The notes below the pieces were generated by a model, which was not told where the DNA came from, searched no databases, and saw only the letters and a program-made list of their open reading frames with translations. Of a DNA stretch of 64,000 nucleotides, positions 17,465 through 27,374 are shown in pieces. The first letter of the stretch is position 1, and each line of letters begins with the position of its first letter. Origin of the DNA: DASSSY01 sp035708205. Its GTDB lineage: Bacteria; Bacteroidota; Bacteroidia; Chitinophagales; Chitinophagaceae. The stretch lies in assembly GCA_035708205.1 (NCBI GenBank), contig DASSSY010000002.1, positions 1 through 64,000 on the forward strand. The letters are read 5' to 3'. A program made the translations under genes and the position numbers.

Positions 17465-18211
17465 ATGAAAAAAACCGTAACGTTATTAGCTGTGGCTTTA
17501 GGTTTTGCCACTTTTGCATCGGCACAAAACAATAAAGAACAGGATATTACGGCTTCTCAATCTACCCAAAAAGCGATCAAAAAGGAAGTGCAGAAGCCTT
17601 CCCGGGATTTTTTGGTGCTGGCGCTGACCTATGACAATTGGGCTAACGCCCCCGGTGACGTGAAGATTACCGGGTTCGGCCGTGGTTTTTCGGGCTATTT
17701 ATGCTATGATTTCCCGATCTCGAATTCACATTTCAGCTTTGCTGCAGGTTTGGGGGTAAATTCCAGCAATATTTACTTCAAAAAGCAGGTTGCGGTCATG
17801 AATGAGGCTTCCGGCAAGATCGAGTTTCAGACCCTGGATACCGCAACAGCGTCATATTACAAGCGTTCAAAGCTGAGCACTACCTATCTTGAAGCGCCTT
17901 TCGAATTGCGTTATTTTGCCGATAAGGACAATCGTAACCGGGGCTTTAAAATGGCTATCGGCATGCACGTGGGGCTGCTGATGAACGCGCATAGCAAAAC
18001 AAAGCATTCCGGTCCGGGCATTTCCGACCTGATCGTGGAAAAGGTGAGCACGACCCGCTATGTGCAAAAATGGCGCTTTGAGCCTGTTTTGCGCGTTGGT
18101 TGGGGTAATTTTTCGGTTTACGGCACTTACAGCATCAGTTCCTTGTTTGATGATGGCGCCGGCCCGGTAGTTTATCCTTATTCCGTCGGCATCAGCATTT
18201 CGGGATTGTAA
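17465..18211 (+). CDS. Outer-membrane beta-barrel protein (PorT-like)
   Basis: A signal peptide (MKKTVTLLAVALGFATFASAQ) is followed by alternating hydrophobic strands and turns (FSFAAGLGVNSSNIYFKKQ, STTYLEAPFELRYF, KMAIGMHVGLLMNAHSKTKH, FEPVLRVGWGNFSVYGTYSI, YSVGISISGL). This is the layout of 8-stranded PorT/OmpX-type barrels. It ends with an aromatic-free GL, unusual for BAM substrates. The exact role is unknown. Confidence 0.8.
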   Translation: MKKTVTLLAVALGFATFASAQNNKEQDITASQSTQKAIKKEVQKPSRDFLVLALTYDNWANAPGDVKITGFGRGFSGYLCYDFPISNSHFSFAAGLGVNSSNIYFKKQVAVMNEASGKIEFQTLDTATASYYKRSKLSTTYLEAPFELRYFADKDNRNRGFKMAIGMHVGLLMNAHSKTKHSGPGISDLIVEKVSTTRYVQKWRFEPVLRVGWGNFSVYGTYSISSLFDDGAGPVVYPYSVGISISGL

Positions 18212-18370
18212 GGCGGTTGAAGGAAAGGATTCCTTTATATTGAGGTATCCTTCTCTATCCTGCATTTTAAAGCATTTTTTCATTCAAAACAATCAAAACA
18301 GCAAAGGCGTTAATTCATGGTTAATCATTATTGATGCGCTAAGCAAAAATATTGCTCATCCTAATTTTTG

Positions 18371-18378
18371 TAACTTTG
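18371..18378 (+). promoter_or_regulatory. -7 box of uppS
   Basis: TAACTTTG matches TAnnTTTG and lies 26 nt before the ATG at 18405. This supports the start used here over the longer frame opening at 18240. Confidence 0.6.
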
Positions 18379-18404
18379 CTCCCTTTTTAAAGCCTGAGCC
18401 CGCA

Positions 18405-19157
18405 ATGGATCAACATATTTTCCTGGAAAACGCGCCTAAGCCCGTCCATATATCAATTATTATGGATGGTAACGGCCGTTGGGCAAAGGAGCAGGGAAAA
18501 GAGCGGATCATCGGTCATCAGCATGGGGTAACCAGTGTCCGGGACATCGTTGAAGGCTGCTCTGAGGCCGGGATCCAATTTTTAACCCTTTACGCTTTTT
18601 CCACTGAGAACTGGAAACGCCCGAAATATGAAGTGGACGCCTTGATGGAATTGCTGGTCAGCACCATCAGGAATGAAGTGGATGATCTGAAGAAAAACCA
18701 TGTCCGACTCCGGGTTATCGGCGATTGGCTGGCCTTGCCCGCAAGGTGCCGGAAAGAATTGGGAGAAGCTATCGATTTAACCAGCGGTGAAACCGGGCTA
18801 ACCCTGATCCTGGCGCTGAGCTATAGCTCCAAATGGGAAATTCTATCGGCGGTACAACACCTGGCGCAGGCTGTAAAAGACGGGAAGCTGCAACCTGAGG
18901 ACATTGATGAAAAAGTTTTTAAAAACTATTTGTGCACGGCGGATTTCCCGGACCCGGAATTAATGATCCGCACCGGCGGGGAACACCGGATCAGCAACTT
19001 CCTGCTCTACCAGTCTGCTTATACGGAGCTGTATTTTACAGAAAAGCACTGGCCGGATTTCCGTAAAAAAGACCTGTTTGAAGCCATTACCGATTTCCAG
19101 CACCGCGAACGCCGTTTCGGAAAGACCAGCGAACAGGTTAAAAATGAACACCATTAA
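18405..19157 (+). CDS. uppS: Isoprenyl transferase (undecaprenyl diphosphate synthase)
   Basis: The enzyme adds isopentenyl units to farnesyl diphosphate to make the C55 carrier for peptidoglycan and O-antigen. The start at 18405 gives 250 aa. Conserved blocks are ISIIMDGNGRWA (catalytic Asp in the DGNGRW motif), GHQHGVTSVRDIVEGCSEAGI, LTLYAFSTENWKRP, IRTGGEHRISNFLLYQSAYTELYF and WPDF. One substitution is notable: the usual LALSYGGRxEI reads LALSYSSKWEI. It is followed by bamA, as in many Bacteroidota genomes. Confidence 0.96.
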   Translation: MDQHIFLENAPKPVHISIIMDGNGRWAKEQGKERIIGHQHGVTSVRDIVEGCSEAGIQFLTLYAFSTENWKRPKYEVDALMELLVSTIRNEVDDLKKNHVRLRVIGDWLALPARCRKELGEAIDLTSGETGLTLILALSYSSKWEILSAVQHLAQAVKDGKLQPEDIDEKVFKNYLCTADFPDPELMIRTGGEHRISNFLLYQSAYTELYFTEKHWPDFRKKDLFEAITDFQHRERRFGKTSEQVKNEHH

Positions 19158-19205
19158 ATTATTTTAAAATAAATAAAATATTTTCTCAGCTTTTTAATCC
19201 TGCTA

Positions 19206-21908
19206 ATGCCTACGAAAAGACTTTCCTTTATCCTGTGCCTGAGCCTGATCTTTCAGTGCTTTACGATCAATATCCATGCGCAGGGGATCAGCTTAAGCAA
19301 TACACAACAGCAAAACGGCTTAGATCAGACCGGCGCTCCTCAGCCCCGGGCTTATTATATCGATACCGTTATGGTGTCAGGGGTAAAATATGCCGATCCG
19401 GACCTGGTCAGGCTGGCCTCCGGGCTGGATAAAGGGCAGCGTTTTGGCAGCCTTCAAAATGATCCGGTCTTTGCCAATGCCATTCGCAAGCTTTGGAAAG
19501 ATGATTTATTTTCTGATATCCAGATTTTCGTCACCCGGGTTGTTGGCGATTCCGCTACCATTAATATTGCTTTGAAGGAACGCCCCCGCCTGAGCGATTA
19601 TACCATTACCGGCATTACCAAAACGCAGATGGCCGAGTTGAAAGATAAGCTGAAGATCGTGAAGCAACGCATGATCACGGAATCTCTGAAAAAAGATATT
19701 GAGGATGCGGTGTTCAGATATTTCAGCAAAAAAGGATATTATAATGTCAAGACCACCATTACTGAAAAGAGCGACCCTAAAGCGGTTAATTCGGTAGTGA
19801 TGAACATTGCTGTGGATAAGGGCAAAAAAGTGCATATTAATAAGATCAGCTTTGCCGGGAATGGCCATACCAGTGATGCGGCCTTGAAATCGAAGATGAA
19901 AAGCACCAAGGAAATGCCCCGCATCTCTGTTCACCCTGCCGAATCGGAGCACGTATACGGCGCTGATGATAATTCTTTCGGATCTTATGTCAGGAACCTG
20001 GGCTTTCTTTCCCTGAGCAAGACATTGGACGCGTTGAATCCGTATTTCCGCTGGAATGTCTTTGCCTCGTCAAAATATAACCCAGATAAATATGATGAAG
20101 ATAAAAATAAGGTCGTCGCCTATTACAATTCCTTAGGCTATCGCGATGCGCAGATCCTGGCCGATACCACTTATAAGGTTAAAAACGGTAATATTGATAT
20201 TGCCATGAAGATCGATGAAGGTAAAAAATATTATTTCGGCGACATTAAGTGGGAAGGTAATACCAAATATACGGATTCTGTATTGACCAAGGTCCTGGGG
20301 ATCCGTAAGGGCGATGTGTTTAACCAGGATCGCTTAAGCTCCCGGTTAAACGGCGGCGCTCCCGATGCCGGAGCGGCAGGACCGGATATCACCAGCCTGT
20401 ATATGGATGACGGTTACCTGTTTTTCCGTGTGAACCCCATGGAAACCTCTATTGACGGCGATACGATCAATTATTTAATGTCCATCCAGGAAGGGCCGCA
20501 GGCTACCAACAGGAATATCACGGTCTCGGGCAATCAGAAGACCAATGATTATGTTTTGCAGCGGGAGCTTTTTACGCTTCCGGGCGACAAGTTCAGCCGG
20601 ACGAATGTTATCCGTTCCATCCGCCAGCTCTCGCAGCTTGGCTATATTGATCCGGAAAAAGTGGATCCCCAGCTGAACCCCAATTATGAAGACGGAACGG
20701 TGGATATCAATTACGCCGTGGCTGAAAAATCAAGCGATCAGCTGCAGCTTTCCGCGGGCTTCGGCGGCGGTACGGGATTCATTGGTTCCGTGGGTATCGT
20801 GTTCAATAATTTTTCGATTAAAAAGATATTCGATCCCAAGGCCTGGGACCCGTTGCCAATGGGTGATGGTGAAAAATTGTCTATCCAATACCAGTCTAAC
20901 GGCCTTTGGTACAACTCGGCAAATATTTCGTTCACCGAGCCCTGGCTGGGCGGTAAGAAACCGAAAGCGCTGACGGTCAGCGCGGTTTACGGCCGATACG
21001 CTACCTCATCTACCGCTACCTCCACTTCTATCTATGATAGCTATTATAGCGGTGATCCGAGTAAGAATTATATGCGCTATTGGGGTGGTGGCGTGAGCCT
21101 GAGCCAGAGATTAAAATGGCCGGATGATAATTTTATCTTTTCTTACGGCCTGAATTATCAGAATTACTATTTAAAGGATTTTGCCTACTTCGATGCTGAT
21201 GGAGGATTCACGAACGGGACCTCCAATAACCTATATTTTAAGCTGACACTGGCGCGTAATTCCGTTGATCAGCCCATTTACCCGAGAAGCGGTTCCAATA
21301 TTTCCTTCTCATTCCAGTTTACGCCGCCCTATTCCATGTTCAGTAACAAGGATTATGATCAGGTCGACGCCAACCAGAAGTATAAATGGGTAGAATACCA
21401 TAAATACCGTTTTAATGCGGAATGGTACCAGAAGATTGTCGGTAACCTGGTGTTCAAGTTCGCGGCCAAATACGGCTTCATGGGATACTATAACCGGGAA
21501 CTCGGCTATTCGCCCTTTGAACGGTTCCAGGTGGGCGGTGACGGCATGTCCGGCTTTAATACCATGATCGGCCGTGACCTGATCTCCCAGCGCGGTTATG
21601 ATGTTTATGCGCAGAATGCCACTATCTTTAACAAATATACGATGGAGGTGCGCTATCCTTTTTCGCTGAACCCAAGCGCCACGATCTTTGGCCTGGCCTT
21701 TATGGAGGCCGCGAATGGCTGGAACGATTTCAAAACATACAACCCGTTTAAATTATATCGCTCCGCCGGTTTGGGTGTGCGGGTATATTTGCCGATGTTT
21801 GGCTTATTGGGCCTGGATTATGGTATCGGTTTCGATAAGCTTGGACCGGGAGTTAAATTCGGCAGCGCGGGTAAATTCACCTTCATGCTGGGTTATGAAC
21901 CGGATTAA
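19206..21908 (+). CDS. bamA: Outer membrane protein assembly factor BamA
   Basis: BamA folds and inserts outer-membrane beta-barrels. A signal peptide (about residues 1-26) is followed by POTRA repeats (DTVMVSGVKYADPDLVRLASGL; RPRLSDYTITGI; KKVHINKISFAGNGHTSDAAL; KKYYFGDIKWEGNTKYTDSVL; NRNITVSGNQKTNDYVLQREL). The Omp85 barrel begins near residue 510 (SAGFGGGTGFIGSVGIVFNNFSI). At 900 aa it is normal for the phylum. The uppS-bamA-skp-skp order is the classical Bacteroidota envelope-biogenesis cluster. Confidence 0.96.
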   Translation: MPTKRLSFILCLSLIFQCFTINIHAQGISLSNTQQQNGLDQTGAPQPRAYYIDTVMVSGVKYADPDLVRLASGLDKGQRFGSLQNDPVFANAIRKLWKDDLFSDIQIFVTRVVGDSATINIALKERPRLSDYTITGITKTQMAELKDKLKIVKQRMITESLKKDIEDAVFRYFSKKGYYNVKTTITEKSDPKAVNSVVMNIAVDKGKKVHINKISFAGNGHTSDAALKSKMKSTKEMPRISVHPAESEHVYGADDNSFGSYVRNLGFLSLSKTLDALNPYFRWNVFASSKYNPDKYDEDKNKVVAYYNSLGYRDAQILADTTYKVKNGNIDIAMKIDEGKKYYFGDIKWEGNTKYTDSVLTKVLGIRKGDVFNQDRLSSRLNGGAPDAGAAGPDITSLYMDDGYLFFRVNPMETSIDGDTINYLMSIQEGPQATNRNITVSGNQKTNDYVLQRELFTLPGDKFSRTNVIRSIRQLSQLGYIDPEKVDPQLNPNYEDGTVDINYAVAEKSSDQLQLSAGFGGGTGFIGSVGIVFNNFSIKKIFDPKAWDPLPMGDGEKLSIQYQSNGLWYNSANISFTEPWLGGKKPKALTVSAVYGRYATSSTATSTSIYDSYYSGDPSKNYMRYWGGGVSLSQRLKWPDDNFIFSYGLNYQNYYLKDFAYFDADGGFTNGTSNNLYFKLTLARNSVDQPIYPRSGSNISFSFQFTPPYSMFSNKDYDQVDANQKYKWVEYHKYRFNAEWYQKIVGNLVFKFAAKYGFMGYYNRELGYSPFERFQVGGDGMSGFNTMIGRDLISQRGYDVYAQNATIFNKYTMEVRYPFSLNPSATIFGLAFMEAANGWNDFKTYNPFKLYRSAGLGVRVYLPMFGLLGLDYGIGFDKLGPGVKFGSAGKFTFMLGYEPD

Positions 21909-21987
21909 TAGGTTGTTTAAACTTTTGGGTTTTCCGGGTATCTAAAAGGGAACGCTTTTCATTCAAAAAATTAAATTATCGTTGATC

Positions 21988-22503
21988 ATGAAGAAATTAA
22001 TGTTGTTGCTCGCCCTGGTATTCTGCATAGGGGGCGCCGGGTTTGCGCAAAGGTTCTGTGTCATTGACTCAAAATATATTTTAGATAAGCTGCCCGAATA
22101 TGAACAGGCGCAAAAACAAATAGATAACCAGTCCGCCATTTGGCAGGGCATTGTCGATTCCGCCATGCAAAAGGTTGACCAAATGTATAAAAGCTACCAG
22201 GCCGAGCGGCCGATACTTTCCGAAACCGCGCGCAAAAAGCGCGAAGATGAGATCGTGGCCAAAGAGAAAGAGGCCAAGGACCTACAGAAAAAATATTTTG
22301 GTTACCAGGGCCTGGTGTTTCAAAAACGCGAAACTTTGATCAAGCCGATCCAGGACAAGGTATTCAACGCCGTTCAGCAATACGCCAGGTCCCGGGCTTA
22401 TGATATCGTGTATGACAAGGCCGGCGGCATTACCATTTTTTATGCCGATCCTAAGCTGGATAAAAGCGACGATATCGTGAAGCTTATCCGGCAAACCAAA
22501 TAA
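21988..22503 (+). CDS. OmpH/Skp family periplasmic chaperone 1
   Basis: A signal peptide (MKKLMLLLALVFCIGGAGFAQ) is followed by the Skp pattern FCVIDSKYILDKLPEYEQAQKQID and a long charged coiled coil (ETARKKREDEIVAKEKEAKDLQKKYFG). It ends in VFNAVQQYARSRAYDIVYDKAGGITIFYAD. Skp trimers hold unfolded outer-membrane proteins for BamA. The start is the ATG at 21988; an upstream TTG (21982) would only add two residues. Confidence 0.93.
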   Translation: MKKLMLLLALVFCIGGAGFAQRFCVIDSKYILDKLPEYEQAQKQIDNQSAIWQGIVDSAMQKVDQMYKSYQAERPILSETARKKREDEIVAKEKEAKDLQKKYFGYQGLVFQKRETLIKPIQDKVFNAVQQYARSRAYDIVYDKAGGITIFYADPKLDKSDDIVKLIRQTK

Positions 22504-22549
22504 CACCGGCCTTTGCAAACATTTTTTTTAAACCCAATTTTTAAATCCT

Positions 22550-22557
22550 TACATTTG
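22550..22557 (+). promoter_or_regulatory. -7 box of the second skp-like gene
   Basis: TACATTTG matches TAnnTTTG and lies 54 nt before the ATG at 22612, so the second chaperone gene can be expressed separately from the first. Confidence 0.5.
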
Positions 22558-22611
22558 CCCCGTTTCTGGAAAACCGGGGGACATTTAAAAACTAAATCTG
22601 AATAAGTACCA

Positions 22612-23121
22612 ATGAAAAAAATCGTTTTTCTTCTGGCCATTGCCCTGACCGTGGGGTTCACACAAGCTAACGCGCAGACCCAGGCGCCGAAATTGGGGTA
22701 CATTAATTCCCAGGAATTGCTGACGCTTATGCCCGAAGCCGCCCAGGCCGATACTACCCTGGCAAAATATATGCGCGCCCTGGATGATCAATATAAAACC
22801 ATGGCCCAGGAAGGGCAAACCAAACTGCAGGAATACCAGGCTAATAAGGATACCTGGACACCGGCGGTCCGTGAAACCAAAGAGCGGGCTTTAAGCGATT
22901 TGCAGAACAGGATGCAGGAATTTCAAATGAATGCTCAGGATTCTATCCAGGCAAAAAAAGCGCAATTGTTCAAACCTTTATTGGATAAGGCCCAAAAAGC
23001 TATCCATGATGTTGGCGTTGATGGCGGCTATGATTATATCTTTGATGGCAGCAGCCTGCTGTACGCCAAGGATGCCGCAAACCTGTTGCCTAAGGTTAAG
23101 GCCAAATTAGGCATTAAATAA
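22612..23121 (+). CDS. OmpH/Skp family periplasmic chaperone 2
   Basis: A signal peptide (MKKIVFLLAIALTVGFTQANAQ) and LGYINSQELLTLMPEAAQADTTLAKYM open a second Skp-like protein. Its helical arms (residues 60-130) and its end (YDYIFDGSSLLYAKDAANLLPKVKAKLGI) follow the family. It is a diverged tandem paralogue of the gene upstream, a common pair in Bacteroidota. Confidence 0.93.
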   Translation: MKKIVFLLAIALTVGFTQANAQTQAPKLGYINSQELLTLMPEAAQADTTLAKYMRALDDQYKTMAQEGQTKLQEYQANKDTWTPAVRETKERALSDLQNRMQEFQMNAQDSIQAKKAQLFKPLLDKAQKAIHDVGVDGGYDYIFDGSSLLYAKDAANLLPKVKAKLGIK

Positions 23122-23147
23122 AAGCTCAGCGCTATTTTGGGATTTTT

Positions 23148-23176
23148 GAGGGAAACATCAGGTTTCCCTCTTTTTT
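23148..23176 (+). terminator. Intrinsic terminator after the skp pair
   Basis: A 9-bp stem (23148-23156 with 23162-23170) with a short loop is followed by TTTTTT. It closes the uppS-bamA-skp-skp cluster. Confidence 0.9.
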
Positions 23177-23261
23177 GTTATGGATATCTTATGGTTATTA
23201 AAGCGGGATTTAATACCTTAGCCATATTGATTCCGGTCAGGGGATACTTTACTGTTTGTGT

Positions 23262-25118
23262 ATGATAATGGCTCATCTTAAAATTCCGGTTCGGAAGGTA
23301 TTACCGGGAGTATTATGCTTGGTCTTCCCGATGTTCTGGACATTGAGCGGCCGGGCGCAGGAGCAGGATGGCGCCCGGGCCCAGATCGCCCAATGGATGA
23401 GCGCCGGGCATTATGAGCAGGCTTTACCGGCCGTCAAGAGCCTTTACCGGTCGGCGCCCTTCGATAAGGCCGTTTACCAGGATTACCTGGAGGTGCTGTT
23501 GCAGCTGAAGCAATACGACAGCGCCGGCGCCCTGGTGCGCTACATGATGAGGATCAGGCGGGGCGATCCGGTGATGCTAGTGGACTTGGGACGGGTGGCT
23601 CAAAGTGCCGGCCATAAGAAAGCCGCCAATGACTATTTTGATCAGGCTGTTGCCCAATTGCCCCGGAATGATTTTGATATCAAAGCCCTGGCGGAGGCTT
23701 TTGAAAATACCGGCCGGGATGATTATGCCATAAAAACCTACCTGGAAGCCCGTTCCGCCTTTCAAAACCCATACGCCTTTGCAACGGAGCTGGCACTGCT
23801 GTACCAGAAGACCGGGGATGGAAAAGCTGCCATTAACGCCCTTCTGGACAAGGCGATGACCCAGGTGGATATTATGGATGACCTGCATGACGCTTTGGCC
23901 CAGGTGGCCGCGAAAGACAAGAACGGGCTGAAAGCTATCCGCAGGAGTCTTAACGACCGGCTGAAGGCGCAACCTGGAAACCCTGCCTGGCAGGCGTTGC
24001 TGTCCTGGACATACACCCTGGACGGCGATTATGGCGGCGCCCTGGAGAACCTGGTTAAATTAGACGAGCAATTTAAGGAACAGGGTAAACGGGTAGTGAT
24101 CTTTGCACGGGATGCCGCTAAGGCGGAGCAGTTTGCCGTCGCCCGAAACGCTTATGATTATGTTTTAAAAAAAGGGAAGGCCGGCCCGTATTACCAACAG
24201 GCATTTGCCGGTCTTCTGGATAACGGCTACCAGCGGTTAAGGCGGCAGTTCCCCCCGGACCCGGAAAGCGTCCGGGAATTACTGGCGCAATTCAGGTCGT
24301 TCTTTAAGGATTATCCCAATTATAGGCTCACGCCGGTATGGCAACTGTATGCCTTGGTGGAAGCGCGGTATCACAATCAGCCGGATACGGCCATCGATTT
24401 ATTGAGCCAGGTTATTAACGATCCCCGGGCGGATAAAACTTTTGCCGGACGCTGTAAGCTGGACCTGGGAGATGACTATTTGCTGGCGGGACAAATCTGG
24501 AATGCCACATTGATGTACAGCCAGGTGAATAAGGATTTTGAACAGGATGAGCTGGGCGAGCTGGCACGGTATAAAAACGCCAAGTGGGCCTTTTATAAAG
24601 GCGATTTCGCTTTGGCACAGGAACAGTTGTCCGTGTTGAAAGCCTCCACGTCCAGGCTTATTGCGAATGATGCTCTTTACCTTTCCGTGCTGATCACGGA
24701 AAATACGCCCCCGGACAGTAATCTCACGCCCTTGCGGCGCTTCGCGGCCGCCGACCTGCTATTGTTTAAGCATGACCCAAAAGCCGCCGGCCTGCTGTTG
24801 GACAGTATTGCGAAGGCCTGGCCGGGATCGCCGTTGCAGGACGATATCGCCATGTTGCGGGCAAGGACCGCCGAATCTTCAGGGGATTGGGCATCAGCGG
24901 AAAAATTTTATAAGATCGTGGTAGAGCAATACGGGCAGGATGTGCTGGGCGACGACGCGGCCTGGCAGCTGGCGGAGCTTTTCCGGACCAAATTAAAAGA
25001 TGATGCGAAGGCCTTGAAATATTATAAGCTGCTTATTGTACAATATCCCGGAAGCACTTTTGTGCAGGAAGCCAGGGAATGGTACCGGAAATTGAATAAA
25101 GACAATCCCGAAACCTAG
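23262..25118 (+). CDS. Secreted tetratricopeptide repeat protein
   Basis: The start could be 23262 or 23268; both give a signal peptide ending near LSGRAQ. The remaining roughly 580 residues are TPR-like helical pairs (AQSAGHKKAANDYFDQAVAQLP, ENTGRDDYAIKTYLEARSAF, SSGDWASAEKFYKIVVEQYG, DDAKALKYYKLLIVQYPGSTFVQEA). TPR proteins of this type bind partners in the periplasm, often in envelope or gliding/T9SS complexes. No catalytic motif is visible. The DUF3108 gene follows 45 bp later and may be co-transcribed. Confidence 0.85.
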   Translation: MIMAHLKIPVRKVLPGVLCLVFPMFWTLSGRAQEQDGARAQIAQWMSAGHYEQALPAVKSLYRSAPFDKAVYQDYLEVLLQLKQYDSAGALVRYMMRIRRGDPVMLVDLGRVAQSAGHKKAANDYFDQAVAQLPRNDFDIKALAEAFENTGRDDYAIKTYLEARSAFQNPYAFATELALLYQKTGDGKAAINALLDKAMTQVDIMDDLHDALAQVAAKDKNGLKAIRRSLNDRLKAQPGNPAWQALLSWTYTLDGDYGGALENLVKLDEQFKEQGKRVVIFARDAAKAEQFAVARNAYDYVLKKGKAGPYYQQAFAGLLDNGYQRLRRQFPPDPESVRELLAQFRSFFKDYPNYRLTPVWQLYALVEARYHNQPDTAIDLLSQVINDPRADKTFAGRCKLDLGDDYLLAGQIWNATLMYSQVNKDFEQDELGELARYKNAKWAFYKGDFALAQEQLSVLKASTSRLIANDALYLSVLITENTPPDSNLTPLRRFAAADLLLFKHDPKAAGLLLDSIAKAWPGSPLQDDIAMLRARTAESSGDWASAEKFYKIVVEQYGQDVLGDDAAWQLAELFRTKLKDDAKALKYYKLLIVQYPGSTFVQEAREWYRKLNKDNPET

Positions 25119-25163
25119 CCCGCCCGGAATAAACATCCGGCGGCCGGCTCAGTCAAATTACTT

Positions 25164-25973
25164 ATGATGAACGTCAGATTAAAGAAAGTAACCGGATTAT
25201 TATTGACCTGTCTTTTCGTGTGGGGGACCGCCCCGGCACAAAATTCCTTTTGCAATCTTCAGAACAAATGCATCCATGAAGGAGAAAAGATAAACTTTAA
25301 GGTTTATTACAACGTCAGCTTTGTATGGGTGCCTGCCGGTGAAGCCAATTTTACAACCAGGAAAGCGACGCTTTCCGGAAGGGATGTTTTCCATATCATT
25401 GGCGATGGGGCCACCTACAGCTCTTACGACTGGTTTTTCAAGGTGCGCGATAAATACCAGACCTGGATCGATGCGCAGACATTGTTGCCTTTGAGATTTG
25501 AACGCAAGGTTCATGAGGGCGATTATAAATACCACAATGTGGTATCCTTTAACCAAGATGAACGTTTTGCCGAATCCAGAAATAAACGCTATCAAATGCC
25601 CGAATGCGTGCAGGACGTGCTGTCTTCCATTTTTTATGCCCGTAATATCGACTACAGCCAATATAAGCCGGGAGATAAGATCCCGTTCAGCATGTTTCTG
25701 GACGACCAGGTCTATAATATCTATATCCGCTACCTGGGCAAGGAGACCATTACCACAAAATATGGTACGTTCCGTGCCCTGAAGATCGCTCCTTTGCTGA
25801 TCAAAGGCACGCTTTTCGAGGGTGGCGAAAAGATGCTGGTCTGGGTGAGCGATGATAAAAATCATTTGCCTTTGCGCGTCAGCAGCCCCATATTAGTGGG
25901 CAGCATTAAGGCCGATATGATGGGATATAAAAACCTGAAATACCCGCTGAGCGCCCTGGTTAGCCGGAAATAA
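25164..25973 (+). CDS. DUF3108 domain-containing secreted protein
   Basis: A 269-aa protein with a signal peptide (cleavage after GTAPA) and the DUF3108 pattern: HEGEKINFKVYYNVSFVWVPAGEANFTTR near the N-terminus, DKYQTWIDAQTLLPLRFERKVHEGDYKYH in the middle, and GEKMLVWVSDDKNHLPLRVSSPILVGSIKADMMGYKNLKYP at the end. The domain forms an open beta-structure and is found in periplasmic proteins of unknown function. A double-methionine start leaves a one-residue uncertainty. Confidence 0.9.
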   Translation: MMNVRLKKVTGLLLTCLFVWGTAPAQNSFCNLQNKCIHEGEKINFKVYYNVSFVWVPAGEANFTTRKATLSGRDVFHIIGDGATYSSYDWFFKVRDKYQTWIDAQTLLPLRFERKVHEGDYKYHNVVSFNQDERFAESRNKRYQMPECVQDVLSSIFYARNIDYSQYKPGDKIPFSMFLDDQVYNIYIRYLGKETITTKYGTFRALKIAPLLIKGTLFEGGEKMLVWVSDDKNHLPLRVSSPILVGSIKADMMGYKNLKYPLSALVSRK

Positions 25974-26033
25974 ACCGGTACCTTCCAATGCCTGTATTTG
26001 AAATATTTATGAAAGCGGCAGCGTTTATTGGAA

Positions 26034-26041
26034 TAACTTTG
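26034..26041 (+). promoter_or_regulatory. -7 box of the MFS exporter gene
   Basis: TAACTTTG matches TAnnTTTG and lies 38 nt before the ATG at 26080. Confidence 0.55.
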
Positions 26042-26079
26042 CACCGGCCTGGCGCCTTTTTGAGCCGGACCGGTTTTTC

Positions 26080-27360
26080 ATGAGACAGATTACAGAAAGC
26101 AACAGGCGCATGGGGGCTATCCTGGCCTTTGGGCTGGTGCCCCTGTCCGGTTTGGCTACGGATTTATACCTGCCGTCCTTTCCGGAAATGACACAGGTTT
26201 TCCATACCCCCGATACGGCCATCCAGCAAACCCTGGCGGTGTTCCTGATCAGCTACGGCCTGGCCCAGTTTTTCGCCGGCACCATCATGGACAGCTTTGG
26301 CCGTTATCGCCCGACATTGATAGCTATTGCCGTATTTATCCTGACCAATCTCCTGATCGTTTCCACCCGGAACATCGAGCTGGTGTATGTTTACCGGGCG
26401 TTCCAGGGCATTTGCGCCGCCTTTATAGCCGTGGGCAAACGTACCTATTTTGTGGATGCCTATACCGGTAAGCAGCAGAAAAGCTACACCGCGTTGCTGA
26501 CCATCGTCTGGGCTGCCGCTCCCATAACGGCGCCCTTTCTTGGGGGCTTCCTGCAGCAGCATTTTTCCTGGCAGTCCTGTTTTTATTTCCTGGCGGCCTA
26601 TGCCTTTGTGTTCCTGGTCCTGGACCTGGTCTTTAGCGGCGAAACGCTGAAGAAAAAGAAGGCCGAATTTAAACTCAGGCCCATCATAAAGACCTATGCA
26701 AAATTGCTGAACACCCGTGATTTCACCGCCGGTATGGTTATCCTGGGCCTGTGCTATGGCATGGTCATGGCCTTTAACATGTCCGTACCCTTTATCGTAG
26801 AGCATAAGTTCCATTTATCGCCCGTAGTCACCGGGTATTGCGCATTGTTTTCCGGGATTGCCATGTTTTTGGGTGGCCTGATGGGACGTAGAACGGGCAT
26901 TTCGAAGCTGTTTACCAAGGCCTGGATATGGGCCGCTGTCCAATTGGCCGTCATTGTTTTGATGTTGGCTTCCGCACGGTCCCTTGACAATTTGATCTTG
27001 CTGATGGCCTTTGTGATCACTATTCACATGATCCAGGGCCTATTGTATAATTTGTTTTTCACGCATTGCCTGACCCGGTTCCCCAATAACGCGGCTACGG
27101 CCGGTGGCATCACCAGCGGCGGTTCTTATGTTGTCGTGTCCCTGGCCCTCGGCCTTCTGCTGGGACTGCTTTCCGTTACTGACCAGAAGATGCTGGCAGT
27201 GTGCTACCTGGTCCTGTCGGCAAGCATGATCGGCCTGATGTTCCTGTTCCGCAGGTCTATTACCAAAGCCAATGAGGATATGCTGGCCGGTGAGCTCAGG
27301 GAGCCGGCGCATCCCGGGTTGAAAGATGCCCAGAGCCCGGAAGCCTGCACGATTGTGTAA
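26080..27360 (+). CDS. MFS multidrug transporter, Bcr/CflA type
   Basis: A 426-aa protein with 12 predicted membrane segments. The first has the DHA1/Bcr-type opening GLVPLSGLATDLYLPSFPEMTQVF, including the conserved D before LYLP. It is followed by the MFS motif A variant AQFFAGTIMDSFGRYRPTLI and a motif C-like AAPITAPFLGG. It should be a proton-coupled drug or metabolite exporter in the inner membrane. The 3' end lies 14 bp from the convergent epimerase gene. Confidence 0.92.
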   Translation: MRQITESNRRMGAILAFGLVPLSGLATDLYLPSFPEMTQVFHTPDTAIQQTLAVFLISYGLAQFFAGTIMDSFGRYRPTLIAIAVFILTNLLIVSTRNIELVYVYRAFQGICAAFIAVGKRTYFVDAYTGKQQKSYTALLTIVWAAAPITAPFLGGFLQQHFSWQSCFYFLAAYAFVFLVLDLVFSGETLKKKKAEFKLRPIIKTYAKLLNTRDFTAGMVILGLCYGMVMAFNMSVPFIVEHKFHLSPVVTGYCALFSGIAMFLGGLMGRRTGISKLFTKAWIWAAVQLAVIVLMLASARSLDNLILLMAFVITIHMIQGLLYNLFFTHCLTRFPNNAATAGGITSGGSYVVVSLALGLLLGLLSVTDQKMLAVCYLVLSASMIGLMFLFRRSITKANEDMLAGELREPAHPGLKDAQSPEACTIV

Positions 27361-27374
27361 ACGGGGGAAGCGCT

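Noticed and set aside
25200..25865. A 221-aa minus-strand frame
   Set aside because: Antisense to the DUF3108 gene, which has a signal peptide and conserved motifs in the other strand.
26164..26814. A 216-aa minus-strand frame
   Set aside because: Antisense shadow of the MFS transporter; its composition is rich in H, Q and G without domain features.
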